A DNA stretch of 64,000 nt, taken from contig CAWJVM010000001.1 in assembly GCA_963846315.1 (NCBI GenBank), positions 4,491 through 68,490 on the forward strand. The letters are read 5' to 3'. This document shows positions 32,655 to 41,026 of the stretch, piece after piece. Position numbers and translations under genes: made by a program. The notes under the pieces were generated by a model. That model did not search any database. It was not told the DNA's origin and was given only the letters and a program-made list of their open reading frames with translations. The DNA is from RPQJ01 sp963846315 (GTDB lineage: Bacteria; Pseudomonadota; Gammaproteobacteria; Steroidobacterales; Steroidobacteraceae). Position 1 is the stretch's first letter; every line of letters starts with the position of its first letter.

Positions 32655-34676
32655 TCAGTCTGCGGGTTCCAGCCGGACGAGATCCGTCCCTTCCTCGACC
32701 CTTTGACCCTTCTGCACCTTGACTTCGACCACATTGGCGGCCCAGGGCGCCGTGAGCGAGTGCTCCATCTTCATGGCTTCGAGCACGAGCAGCACCGCAC
32801 CCTGCTCCACCTTCTGGCCGACCTGCACGCGAACGTCGAGGACGTGACCGGGCATTGGCGCCCGGAAATGCCCTTCGTGCTCTGCCGAAACACGATGCTC
32901 CGCACCGGTGTCCTCGACGAAATCGAAGCGCAGGCAGTGCCGGCGCACGATCAATCGGCCGTGATCCAGTTCGACGCGCGCTCGCACCGGGTGGCCGTCG
33001 ACGTAGCCCTCGAGCACATCGGCTGCGGGGCGTCGCAACGTGACCCGATGCGGCTTGCCATCGAGGACGACGGCCAGGCCCTCGGGCTCGCGTCGGAACG
33101 AGAGCCAGTGCTGCAGCGGCTGGGACTCTGCAATCGAGGCAGGCGCGCCGTTCGCGTCGAGCCGCAAAGCGACTCGCACGCTGGCCGGGCCGTTCAGCCG
33201 GAAACCCGTGGCTGCTTCCCACGGACTCGCGGCGTGACTGGCGTGCCCGAGTTCGTCTCCCGGCATCGACTGCAAGCGGGCTGCAGCCGCAATCAGCCAG
33301 GCTGCGTGGATCTCGTGCGCTGCGACGCCCGGCGCGAGCGACGGATCGGTTTCGAGCAGTCGCGTGCTGACGTCGCCCGCTCGCACGGCAGGCGCGCCGA
33401 GGATCTGCCAGAGGAAGCGTGCGTTGGTGCGCACGCCTTCGACTTCGGTGGCTTCGAGCGCCTGCTGCAGCCTTTCGATCGCCGTCGCGCGATCGGGCGC
33501 CCAGACGATCAGCTTGGCAATCATCGGGTCGTAGTGGACCGTGACTTCGTCACCCTCCTCCACGCCCGCATCGACGCGCACATCGTGTGTTGCGGCGGGA
33601 AAGCGCAGGCGCGACAGACGTCCCGTGGACGGCAGGAAGCCGCGCTCCGGATCTTCGGCGTACAGGCGCGCCTCGATCGCATGACCGCGGCACGGGATTG
33701 CCGCCTGCGCGAGCGGCAACCGTTCGCCCGACGCGACACGCAGCTGCCATTCGACGAGGTCGAGCCCGGTGATCATTTCGGTGACCGGATGCTCGACCTG
33801 CAAGCGCGTATTCATCTCGAGGAAATAGAACTCGGCGCCATCGAACAGGAACTCGACCGTGCCGGCGCCGCGATAACCGACCGCCTTTGCCGCCGCCACC
33901 GCCGCTGCGCCCATCGCGGCGCGCGTCGTGTCGTTCAGGCCCGGCGCCGGGGCTTCCTCGATGACTTTCTGGTGGCGGCGCTGCAGCGAGCAGTCGCGCT
34001 CGTGCAGGTGCACGGCGTTGCCGTGCGCGTCGGCGAAAACCTGGATCTCGACATGCCGGCCCTTCTCGACGAAGCGTTCGAGCAGCACTCGATCATCGCC
34101 GAAGGACTTTGCAGCTTCACGGCGCGCACCGGCGAGCGCTTCGGCGAATTCGGCTGCGGCGCGCACGATGCGCATGCCTTTGCCGCCCCCGCCCGCCGTC
34201 GGCTTGATCAACAGCGGATACTTCAGCGTTTTCGTCGCGGCGAGCAGCTTTGCGTCGGACTGATCGTCATCGTCGTAGCCCGGCAGCACGGGCACGCCGG
34301 CGGCGGCCATCAGGCGGCGTGCCTCGCTCTTCGAACCCATGCGATCGATCGAGGACGCAGGCGGACCGATGAACACGATGCCGGCCGCTTCGCAGGCACG
34401 GGCGAAGTCCGCGTTCTCGGACAGGAAGCCGTACCCGGGATGAATCGATTCGCAGCCCTGCTGCTTCGCCACGGCGAGCAGCTTGTCGCCGTCGAGATAA
34501 CTTTCGCGGGCGGCGGCAGGACCGATGCAGACGGCCTCGTCCGCCATCCGCACGTGCAGCGCTCCACGGTCGGCTTCCGAATACACGGCGACGGTGCGCA
34601 GGCCCAGCCGCCGCGCGGTGCGAATGACGCGGCAGGCGATCTCGCCGCGGTTGGCAATCAGGACGCTCTTGAGCAT
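32655..34676 (-). CDS. Methylcrotonyl-CoA carboxylase, biotin-containing alpha subunit
   Basis: 673 residues: biotin carboxylase (1-450; VLIANRGEIACRVIRTARRL, ATP loop GGGGKGMRIVR, catalytic HERDCSLQRRHQK, FLEMNTRLQVEHPVTE). A linker of about 100 residues follows, then a biotin carrier domain with EAMKMEH near residue 640, whose Lys is biotinylated. The length and the directly preceding beta subunit identify a 3-methylcrotonyl-CoA carboxylase-type enzyme (LiuD/AccA1); geranyl-CoA carboxylase is the main alternative. It is the last gene of the five-gene leucine operon, 8 bp behind the beta subunit. Confidence 0.9.
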   Translation of the reverse strand: MLKSVLIANRGEIACRVIRTARRLGLRTVAVYSEADRGALHVRMADEAVCIGPAAARESYLDGDKLLAVAKQQGCESIHPGYGFLSENADFARACEAAGIVFIGPPASSIDRMGSKSEARRLMAAAGVPVLPGYDDDDQSDAKLLAATKTLKYPLLIKPTAGGGGKGMRIVRAAAEFAEALAGARREAAKSFGDDRVLLERFVEKGRHVEIQVFADAHGNAVHLHERDCSLQRRHQKVIEEAPAPGLNDTTRAAMGAAAVAAAKAVGYRGAGTVEFLFDGAEFYFLEMNTRLQVEHPVTEMITGLDLVEWQLRVASGERLPLAQAAIPCRGHAIEARLYAEDPERGFLPSTGRLSRLRFPAATHDVRVDAGVEEGDEVTVHYDPMIAKLIVWAPDRATAIERLQQALEATEVEGVRTNARFLWQILGAPAVRAGDVSTRLLETDPSLAPGVAAHEIHAAWLIAAAARLQSMPGDELGHASHAASPWEAATGFRLNGPASVRVALRLDANGAPASIAESQPLQHWLSFRREPEGLAVVLDGKPHRVTLRRPAADVLEGYVDGHPVRARVELDHGRLIVRRHCLRFDFVEDTGAEHRVSAEHEGHFRAPMPGHVLDVRVQVGQKVEQGAVLLVLEAMKMEHSLTAPWAANVVEVKVQKGQRVEEGTDLVRLEPAD

Positions 34677-34684
34677 GGCTTGCC

Positions 34685-36292
34685 TCACATCCTGAAGATG
34701 CCGAAGGGGGTCTCGCCTTCGTCGGGCCGGCACGTGGCCGCCGCGAGCGCGAGGGCCAGCACGTTGCGCGTGTCGGCCGGGTCGATCACGCCGTCGTCCC
34801 AGAGCCGCGCGCTGGCATACGTGGGGTGACCCTGGGTTTCGTACTGGCCACGGATGTCGTCGCGGAACTTCTGTTCGTCGTCCTGCGGCCACTCCTCGCC
34901 CCGGCGCTGCAGGCCTTCGCGCTTGACGATCGCCAGCACCGTCGCGGCCTGCTCGCCACCCATCACCGAGATGCGCGAGTTGGGCCAGGTCCAGAGAAAG
35001 CGGCCGCCGTACGCGCGACCGCACATCGCATAGTTACCCGCACCGAACGAACCGCCGATGATCACGGTGAACTTGGGCACGGACGCGCAGGCCACCGCCG
35101 TCACCATCTTGGCGCCGTCGCGAGCGATGCCGCCGGCTTCGTACTTGCGGCCGACCATGAAGCCGGTGATGTTCTGCAGGAACACGAGCGGCACGCGCCG
35201 GCGATTGCACAGTTCGATGAAGTGCGCACCCTTGAGCGCAGCCTCCGAGAACAGCACGCCGTTGTTCGCGATGATGCCGACCGGGTAACCGGCGATCCGC
35301 GCGAAGCCGCAGACGAGCGTCGTGCCGTAGAGTTCCTTGAATTCGTCGAATTCGGACGCGTCGACGAGGCGCGCGATCACTTCGCGGACGTCGTAGGGGT
35401 GACGCGTGTCCCGCGGCACGACTCCGTACAACTCTTCGGCAGGATAGATCGGTGCGCGAGCCGGCGCGGGCGGTGGCTTCGAGCCAGTGCGGTTCAGGTT
35501 GCTGACCAGTCGCCGCGCCATCCACAGCGCGTGCGCATCGTTGTCAGCGAGGTAATCGACCACGCCGGACTGCCGGGCGTGCACGTCGCCACCTCCCAGC
35601 GTTTCTGCGTCGACGCGTTCGCCCGTGGCGGCCTGCACCAGCGGCGGACCACCCAGGAAGATCGTGCCCTGTTCGCGCACGATGATCGCCTCGTCGCACA
35701 TCGCCGGGACGTACGCGCCACCTGCCGTGCACGAGCCCATCACCACGGCCAGCTGCGGAATCCCGCGCGCCGACATCTGCGCCTGGTTGTAGAAGATGCG
35801 GCCGAAGTGTTCGCGGTCGGGAAAGACGTCGTCCTGCCGCGGCAGGAACGCGCCGCCCGAATCGACGAGGTAGATGCAGGGCAGGCGATTCTCGAGCGCC
35901 ACTTCCTGCGCGCGCAGGTGCTTGCGCACGGTGATGGGGTAGTACGTGCCGCCCTTCACCGTCGCGTCGTTGCCGACGATGACGCATTCGAGGCCCGACA
36001 CACGGCCGATGCCGGCCACGACACCACCGCTCGGAATCCAGTCGTCGTACAGGTTGTGTCCCGCGAGCTGGCCGATCTCGAGGAAGGGCGTGCCCGGATC
36101 GAGCAGCCGGTCGATGCGATCGCGCACCAGCAGCTTGTCGCGGCTCTCGTGCTGGGCACGTGCCGCCGCGGAGCCGCCTGCGCGGACCTTCGCCGCCAGT
36201 TCACGGAGTTCGGCGGCCAGTGCGCGATTGACGGCCTCGTTGGCCGTGAACTCGGCGCCATGCCGGTCGATACGGGTCTGCAGCACGCTCAT
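34685..36292 (-). CDS. Methylcrotonyl-CoA carboxylase beta (carboxyltransferase) subunit
   Basis: 535 residues, the usual size of LiuB/AccD1. Motifs of the carboxyltransferase are complete: GGVVAGIGRVSG, the acyl-CoA pocket VDSGGAFLPRQDDVFPD (typical of methylcrotonyl rather than propionyl enzymes), GSCTAGGAYVPAMCDE, and the oxyanion block IIGGSFGAGNYAMCGRAY. It transfers carboxyl from biotin to 3-methylcrotonyl-CoA to give 3-methylglutaconyl-CoA. ATG 36292 stands 31 bp after the CitE-like gene. Confidence 0.93.
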   Translation of the reverse strand: MSVLQTRIDRHGAEFTANEAVNRALAAELRELAAKVRAGGSAAARAQHESRDKLLVRDRIDRLLDPGTPFLEIGQLAGHNLYDDWIPSGGVVAGIGRVSGLECVIVGNDATVKGGTYYPITVRKHLRAQEVALENRLPCIYLVDSGGAFLPRQDDVFPDREHFGRIFYNQAQMSARGIPQLAVVMGSCTAGGAYVPAMCDEAIIVREQGTIFLGGPPLVQAATGERVDAETLGGGDVHARQSGVVDYLADNDAHALWMARRLVSNLNRTGSKPPPAPARAPIYPAEELYGVVPRDTRHPYDVREVIARLVDASEFDEFKELYGTTLVCGFARIAGYPVGIIANNGVLFSEAALKGAHFIELCNRRRVPLVFLQNITGFMVGRKYEAGGIARDGAKMVTAVACASVPKFTVIIGGSFGAGNYAMCGRAYGGRFLWTWPNSRISVMGGEQAATVLAIVKREGLQRRGEEWPQDDEQKFRDDIRGQYETQGHPTYASARLWDDGVIDPADTRNVLALALAAATCRPDEGETPFGIFRM

Positions 36293-36323
36293 GCTTCGAG
36301 TCTCCCCTTGCGCGGTGCGCGGA

Positions 36324-37187
36324 TCAGCGGCGCTCGAGCGCGGCCAGGATGCGCTCCGCCTGCTTGACGTGCGGTCGGTCGATCATGCGGCCGTCGAGCG
36401 CCACGGCGCCCTGCCCGCCCGCCGCAGACATCAGTTCGATGACGCGACGTGCCCAGGTCACCTCGTCGCTGGTCGGCGTGAACGCGGCGTGAATCGGTGC
36501 GAGCTGTGCCGGATGGATCGCGAGCTTGCCGACGAAACCGTCGCGACGGGAGGCCTGCGCCCGACGCTCGACCGCGGCGACATCGCGGAATTCGATGTCG
36601 GTCGTGTCGTACGCAGCGATCCCTGCGGCGGCAGCCATCAGCAGGCACGACGATCGCGCCAGCCGGAACGTGAATTCGAATTCGCCTTCGGCGGTGCGAT
36701 TGGCCGAGGCACCGACGTCGGCGGCCAGGTCTTCGGCTCCCCAGGTGTAACCGATCACCCGGGCGGGTGGTGTGGTGAAGCTCGAACCGCTGAGCACGGC
36801 GTTCGCGGTCTCGGTGATCAGCGCGAGCACCTTGATGGAGCCGCACGGGTGGCCGTGCTGCACTTCGAGCGCTTCGAGCCAGTGATCGAGCCGGTGCAGG
36901 TCGGCGCCGTTGCGAGCCTTCGGCAACACGATGCCGTCGGGTCGCGCCGCGACCACGGCTGCGAGGTCGGGGAGCGCATCGTCGGTCTGCACGGGGTTGA
37001 TGCGCACCCACAGCGGGATCGATCGCCCGGTCGTGCGCAGCAGGTCTGCCACGTTGAGCCGGGCTTGCGGGCGCGTGACCGGCGTCACCGCGTCTTCGAG
37101 ATCGCAGATGACGGCATCGGCGCCGCTCGCCAGCGCCTTCGCGAATCGCTCCGGCCGGTCGCCCGGCACGAACAGCATCGAGCGCAT
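36324..37187 (-). CDS. CitE-like (HpcH/HpaI family) CoA-ester lyase, candidate (R)-HMG-CoA lyase
   Basis: 287 residues, TIM-barrel of the CitE/malyl-CoA lyase family: MRSMLFVPGDRPERFAKAL at the N-terminus, DAVICDLEDAVTP with the Mg ligand, LPKARNGADLHRLDHWLEALE, ALITETANAVL with the Glu ligand, and a C-terminal GFVGKLAIHPAQLAPIHAAF lid. In mycobacteria the equivalent gene in the leucine operon encodes a stereospecific (R)-HMG-CoA/beta-methylmalyl-CoA lyase, and the same job is proposed here because no classical HMG-CoA lyase is present. ATG 37187 overlaps the MaoC stop (TGATG); the frame from 37235 is not needed. Confidence 0.85.
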   Translation of the reverse strand: MRSMLFVPGDRPERFAKALASGADAVICDLEDAVTPVTRPQARLNVADLLRTTGRSIPLWVRINPVQTDDALPDLAAVVAARPDGIVLPKARNGADLHRLDHWLEALEVQHGHPCGSIKVLALITETANAVLSGSSFTTPPARVIGYTWGAEDLAADVGASANRTAEGEFEFTFRLARSSCLLMAAAAGIAAYDTTDIEFRDVAAVERRAQASRRDGFVGKLAIHPAQLAPIHAAFTPTSDEVTWARRVIELMSAAGGQGAVALDGRMIDRPHVKQAERILAALERR

Positions 37188-37654
37188 CAGGTTGCTCCTG
37201 CCGGCAGCTTCTTCATCAGCGCCATGCGTTTGCACACCGCCACTTCTTCGCCGCGCTGGTTGAAACAGCGGTGGACGAACGTGACGATGCCCGCGCCCGG
37301 GCGGGACTTGCTTTCGCGCATCTCGTGCACGATCGATTCGGTGCGCAGGGTGTCGCCGATGAACACCGGCCGCGGAAAGCGGACCTCGTCCCAGCCGAGA
37401 TTGGCGACGGTCGTGCCCAGCGTGGTGTCGGCGACGGAGACGCCGACCATCAGGCTCAGCGTGAAGCAGCTGTTCACGATGCGCGTGCCGAACTCGGAGG
37501 ACTTCATGTATTCCTCGTCGAGGTGCAGGGCCGCCGGGTTGTGCGTGAGCGCGCTGAAGATGAGGTTGTCGGCCTCGGTGACCGTCCGGCGCAGCACGTG
37601 CTCGAACCGCTGGCCCACGCTGAACTGCTCGTAATAGAGTCCGCCCATCGGCAT
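37187..37654 (-). CDS. MaoC-family hydratase, candidate 3-methylglutaconyl-CoA hydratase
   Basis: 155 residues, single hot-dog domain. The hydratase signature is TEADNLIFSALTHNPAALHLDEEYM (catalytic Asp/Asn and His), then FGTRIVNSCFTLSLMVGVSV. In the classical leucine route this step uses a crotonase (LiuC); here a MaoC protein takes its position between isovaleryl-CoA dehydrogenase and the CitE-like lyase, as in the mycobacterial locus. It would produce the HMG-CoA isomer cleaved by the lyase. It overlaps the next gene by one base and follows the dehydrogenase by 19 bp. Confidence 0.85.
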   Translation of the reverse strand: MPMGGLYYEQFSVGQRFEHVLRRTVTEADNLIFSALTHNPAALHLDEEYMKSSEFGTRIVNSCFTLSLMVGVSVADTTLGTTVANLGWDEVRFPRPVFIGDTLRTESIVHEMRESKSRPGAGIVTFVHRCFNQRGEEVAVCKRMALMKKLPAGAT

Positions 37655-37673
37655 CGTCGTTCCCCCTCGTGCG

Positions 37674-38831
37674 TCAGGCCGTCGCCGCGAACAGCTCGCG
37701 ACCGATCAGCATGCGGCGGATCTCGCTGGTGCCCGCGCCGATCTCGTAGAGCTTCGCGTCGCGCAGGATACGCCCGGTCGGGTAGTCGTTGATGTAGCCG
37801 TTGCCGCCCAGCGCCTGGATGCCGTCCAGGGCTACCGCTGTCGCCTTCTCTGCGGCCAGCAGGATGCAGCCGGCGGCATCCATGCGCGTGGTCCTGCCCG
37901 CGTCGCAGGCCCTGGCGACCGCGTAGACGTAGGCGCAGCACGAGCTGAGCGTCGTGTACATGTCGGCCAGCTTGCCCTGCATCAGCTGGAACGAGCCAAT
38001 CGGCGCGCCGAACTGCCTGCGCTCGTGCACGTAGGGCACGACACAATCGAACACGGCGCGCATCAGTCCCAGCGGCCCGCCGGCCAGCACGACACGCTCG
38101 TAGTCGAGGCCGCTCATCAGCACGCGGGCACCCTGTCCCACCTGTGCCAGGACGTTTTCGGCGGGCACTTCGCAATCCTCGAACACGAGTTCGCAGGTAT
38201 CCGATCCGCGCATGCCGAGCTTGTCGAGCTTCTGGGCGGTCGAGAAGCCCTTGAATCCCTTTTCGACCAGAAATGCCGTGACTCCCTTGTGTCCGGCAGT
38301 GGGGTCGACCGTGGCGTACACGACCAGCGTGTCGGCGATCGGCCCGTTGGTGATCCACATCTTGTTGCCGTTCAGCACGTAGCGGTCGCCCTGCAGTCGC
38401 GCGTGCAGGCGCATGCTCATGACGTCGGAGCCGGAGCCGGGTTCGCTCATGGCCAGCGCACCCACGTGTTCGCCAGAGAGCAGCTTCGGCAGGTACCGTT
38501 CCTTCTGCGCCTGCGTGCCCCAGCGATGGATCTGGTTGACGCAGAGGTTCGAGTGCGCGCCGTACGACAGCGCCACGCTGCCCGATGCGCGACTGATTTC
38601 TTCCATGCAGATGACGTGCGCGAGGTAACCCATGCCGGTGCCGCCGAATTCTGGCGCCACCGTGATGCCGAGCAGGCCGAGGTCGCCGAACTTGCGCCAC
38701 AGGTCCATGGGGAATTCGTTGTTGCGATCGATGTCGACCGCACGGGGCGCGATCTCGGTGGCGGCGAAGCTGCGCACCGTTTCCCGCAGGAGGTCGATGT
38801 CCTCACCCAGGCCGAAGTCGAAATCGAACAT
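37674..38831 (-). CDS. Isovaleryl-CoA dehydrogenase
   Basis: 385 residues, acyl-CoA dehydrogenase fold. It shows the isovaleryl-specific arrangement of the catalytic base: Glu245 in GLDYERVVLAGGPLGLM, while the usual Glu near the C-terminus is replaced in YEIGAGTSEIRRM. FAD contacts AMSEPGSGSDVMSM and MWITNGPIADTLV are clear. It oxidises isovaleryl-CoA to 3-methylcrotonyl-CoA, the substrate of the carboxylase encoded in the same operon. ATG 38831 is chosen since the longer frame enters the operator region. First gene of the operon. Confidence 0.92.
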   Translation of the reverse strand: MFDFDFGLGEDIDLLRETVRSFAATEIAPRAVDIDRNNEFPMDLWRKFGDLGLLGITVAPEFGGTGMGYLAHVICMEEISRASGSVALSYGAHSNLCVNQIHRWGTQAQKERYLPKLLSGEHVGALAMSEPGSGSDVMSMRLHARLQGDRYVLNGNKMWITNGPIADTLVVYATVDPTAGHKGVTAFLVEKGFKGFSTAQKLDKLGMRGSDTCELVFEDCEVPAENVLAQVGQGARVLMSGLDYERVVLAGGPLGLMRAVFDCVVPYVHERRQFGAPIGSFQLMQGKLADMYTTLSSCCAYVYAVARACDAGRTTRMDAAGCILLAAEKATAVALDGIQALGGNGYINDYPTGRILRDAKLYEIGAGTSEIRRMLIGRELFAATA

Positions 38832-38873
38832 GGCGGTCACCCCGGAGTTGCGTGGTCGGTCAATGAGCACTAT

Positions 38874-38906
38874 ATTGTCCGACAATCGGACTATCCGTCA
38901 ATCGGA
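38874..38906. promoter_or_regulatory. Operator cluster between the isovaleryl-CoA dehydrogenase and GntR genes
   Basis: Three overlapping symmetric elements lie in the 82-bp divergent gap: a perfect palindrome ATTGTC C GACAAT (38874-38886), a perfect 5-3-5 element TCCGA CAA TCGGA (38878-38890), and its near copy TCCGT CAA TCGGA (38894-38906), 16 bp further on. FadR-type GntR regulators bind short symmetric sites of this kind. The site would control both directions and be released by a pathway acyl-CoA; this is inference. Confidence 0.6.
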
Positions 38907-38913
38907 ACGCGCC

Positions 38914-39681
38914 ATGAGCGAGTCGACCCCCGCCTACAAGGCCCCGCTGTTCGAGCCCCTCGCCCGCCAGCCGGCCTCGCATCGCATCTCGACGGTCATC
39001 GAGCAGAAGATCCTGCGGCGCAGCCTGCGCCCGGGGGATGCCCTGCCGACCGAGACCGAGCTGGCCGAGCAGTTCGCCGTCAATCGTTCGACGGTGCGCG
39101 AAGCTCTGCGGCGCCTGGAATCCGCGGGACTCGTCGGCCGTGAAGGCGGCAGCAAGCGTCTCAAGGTCACCCGCCCCGGCCACGCGGAAACCGCGTCGCG
39201 CGTCGGTCGCACGCTGGCCCTCGACGACGTCACGTTCATCGAATTGTGGGAAGCCATGCGTGCCGTGGCGCCTCGCGTCGCGGCGCTCTCCGCCGAGCAA
39301 GGCAACGCGGCGAATGTCGCGCAACTCGAGGCAATCGTTGCGGCAGTCGAGACGGCCCGCAGTGCCGACGGCGCCGTGAACCAGGTCGTCGAGTTTTTCG
39401 GCAAGCTGGCGGAGCAGAGCGGCAACCGTGTATTGCAGCTCGCCATGCAGCCCGTCACGCGACTGCTCGCCCCGTCCCTGCGTCGCATGATCGACCGCGT
39501 GCCGCAGGGTCGCACCCGCATCCTCGTGGCGCAGCGCTGCATCGTCGAGGCCATCCGCGAACACAAACCCGACGAAGCCGAGTCGTGGATGACGCGTCAC
39601 GTGCAGGACTTCCGTCGGGGCTACGAACTCGCCGGCATCGCGCTCGACACGAAGGTCGGCATCGGTTCGATGGCCGACTAG
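38914..39681 (+). CDS. FadR-subfamily GntR transcriptional regulator
   Basis: 255 residues. The N-terminal winged helix carries the GntR signature PGDALPTETELAEQFAVNRS then TVREALRRLESAGLV; the C-terminal part is a helical FCD-type ligand domain (FIELWEAMRAVAPRVAALSAE; AVNQVVEFFGKLAEQSGN; AIREHKPDEAESWMTRHVQDF, which holds the usual last metal/ligand His). It is divergent from the leucine operon and separated only by the palindrome cluster, so it most likely regulates that operon and itself. The start ATG 38914 lies 7 bp after the operator. Confidence 0.88.
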   Translation: MSESTPAYKAPLFEPLARQPASHRISTVIEQKILRRSLRPGDALPTETELAEQFAVNRSTVREALRRLESAGLVGREGGSKRLKVTRPGHAETASRVGRTLALDDVTFIELWEAMRAVAPRVAALSAEQGNAANVAQLEAIVAAVETARSADGAVNQVVEFFGKLAEQSGNRVLQLAMQPVTRLLAPSLRRMIDRVPQGRTRILVAQRCIVEAIREHKPDEAESWMTRHVQDFRRGYELAGIALDTKVGIGSMAD

Positions 39682-39773
39682 GCGTGTGACCTGAAGGTCC
39701 AGGTCGGCATGCCGGACGATCGCGTCCCAATGACCGTCGCGGGCGCTTCGCGCTCCGCTAAACTGCGGCTCGG

Positions 39774-39860
39774 GCCCCGGTGGCGAAACCGGTAGACGCT
39801 ACGGACTTAAAATCCGTTTCCCGCAAGGGAGTGCCAGTTCGAGTCTGGCCCGGGGCACCA
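39774..39860 (+). tRNA. tRNA-Leu (anticodon UAA)
   Basis: An 87-base tRNA with a perfect 7-bp acceptor stem (GCCCCGG / CCGGGGC), an encoded CCA end, a long class II variable arm (TTTCCCGCAAGGGAGT), and a T-arm with GTTCGAGTC. The anticodon stem ACGGA/TCCGT encloses the loop CTTAAAA, giving anticodon TAA, which reads UUA leucine codons. A TAAACT -10-like box at 39759-39764 followed by a G+C-rich discriminator precedes it. Confidence 0.96.
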
Positions 39861-39867
39861 GCCGTCC

Positions 39868-40071
39868 TCAGGCCCGACCCGGGCCTCCGCCCAGCACGCG
39901 TGCCGGCAGCATCACCAGCGAACGCAGGAAGGCAAACACGCCTGCCACCGCGATGCCGATCAACCTGAACGGCAGCGAGACCAGCCACACGAGCGGCCAC
40001 AGCAGCACGGCCAGGATGGCGAGCGGCCAGCAGACGACGAGCAGCAGCAGCCACAGCAGGAACTTGAGCAT
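39868..40071 (-). CDS. Small membrane protein, 67 aa
   Basis: ATG 40071 has GGAGG with an 8-bp spacer, so expression is likely. The protein is almost wholly hydrophobic: a first helix LLWLLLLVVCWPLAILAVLLW and a second IGIAVAGVFAFL, joined by a Pro/Arg turn, with a basic C-terminus. No family is recognised. It lies convergent to tRNA-Leu, eight bases from its 3' end. The upstream gap to the GST gene (40072-40264) has an 8-bp inverted repeat (GTACACGC / GCGTGTAC) of unknown use. Confidence 0.65.
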   Translation of the reverse strand: MLKFLLWLLLLVVCWPLAILAVLLWPLVWLVSLPFRLIGIAVAGVFAFLRSLVMLPARVLGGGPGRA

Positions 40072-40264
40072 TCAGGTGTCCTCCACGCCCGCCAATGTAC
40101 ACGCCGCGACCCGCTCCTTGCGCGTGTACGTCGCATGCCGTGCACGGTTCGGCCCGTCGTCGGCTGCGGCTGGCCGATGTCGCTGAGCCAGCTGGTCTTT
40201 GGTTCACGGCCGCTGTTCGACTAAGCTCCGGCACACGGTCCAGCCGACGGCCGCCGGAGCCTCC

Positions 40265-40976
40265 ATGATCGAATTGTTCACGGCCGCGACCCCCAACGGC
40301 CACAAGATTTCCATCGCACTCGAAGAACTCGCGCTGCCCTACCAGATGCGAGTCATCGATTTCGCCAAGGGTGAGCAGCGGGAGCCCTGGTTCCTGCAGA
40401 TCAATCCGAACGGCCGCATTCCCGCCATCGTCGATCACCGCCGCCGGCGACTTTGCCGTGTTCGAGTCCGGCGCGATCCTGATCTACCTGGCCGAGAAGA
40501 CCGGCAGGCTCATGCCTGCCGACACCAAGGGCCGCTCGCTGGTGCTGCAGTGGCTGATGTTCCAGATGGGAGGCGTCGGCCCGATGATGGGCCAGGCCAA
40601 CATCTTCTTTCGCTACTTCCCGGAAAAGATCCAGCCAGCGATCGATCGATACCACGCCGAGGTGAAGCGCCTGTTCACGGTGCTCGATGGGCACCTCGCC
40701 CGCAATGAATTCCTTGCTGGCGACTACTCCATCGCAGACATCGCCAACTGGGCGTGGGTACGGACCTCCAAGTGGTCGGGCGTGCCTTTCGACGACCTGC
40801 CGCACCTGACGCGCTGGGTCAACCAGATCCGCCAGCGTCCTGCCGTGCAGGCCGGCATCCTGATGCCGTCCTCGAAGCTGAGCGGTGCCGAGGACGACGC
40901 CGAGAAGGCGCGCAAGTTCGTCGAGGAAGCCCGCAAGATCGTCGTGACGGGCGGACCCGCGCTCGACGCTGAATAG
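40265..40976 (+). CDS. Glutathione S-transferase (YfcG/Ure2p-like) with apparent +1 frameshift
   Basis: The N-terminus (MIELFTAATPNGHKISIALE) and glutathione site (NPNGRIPAIVDH) are in one frame. The rest (AAGDFAVFESGAILIYLAEK, then GRLMP and a complete C-terminal helical domain) is in the next. One extra base in the CGCCGCCGG stretch at about 40436-40446 explains the break. Corrected length is about 236 aa. The TPNGxKxxI-x-LEE pattern and the ESGAI contact identify the disulfide-bond-oxidoreductase type of GST (YfcG/YghU group). As sequenced it would be truncated after some 65 residues. Followed by another GST gene after 50 bp. Confidence 0.8.
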
Positions 40977-41026
40977 CCGCGACGTCGCGCACCGATCCAC
41001 GCAGTCGTCCCCATGGAGACCCGAGC

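Noticed and set aside
32307..36367. Long plus-strand open frames opposite ccmA and the carboxylase genes (32307-34829 and 34826-36367)
   Set aside because: Both mirror well-conserved minus-strand genes and show the Arg/His-rich composition of shadows.
40097..40130. 8-bp inverted repeat GTACACGC / GCGTGTAC in the gap before the GST gene
   Set aside because: The arms are 17 or more bases apart with no adjacent promoter or T-run; I cannot separate it from chance in this G+C-rich gap.
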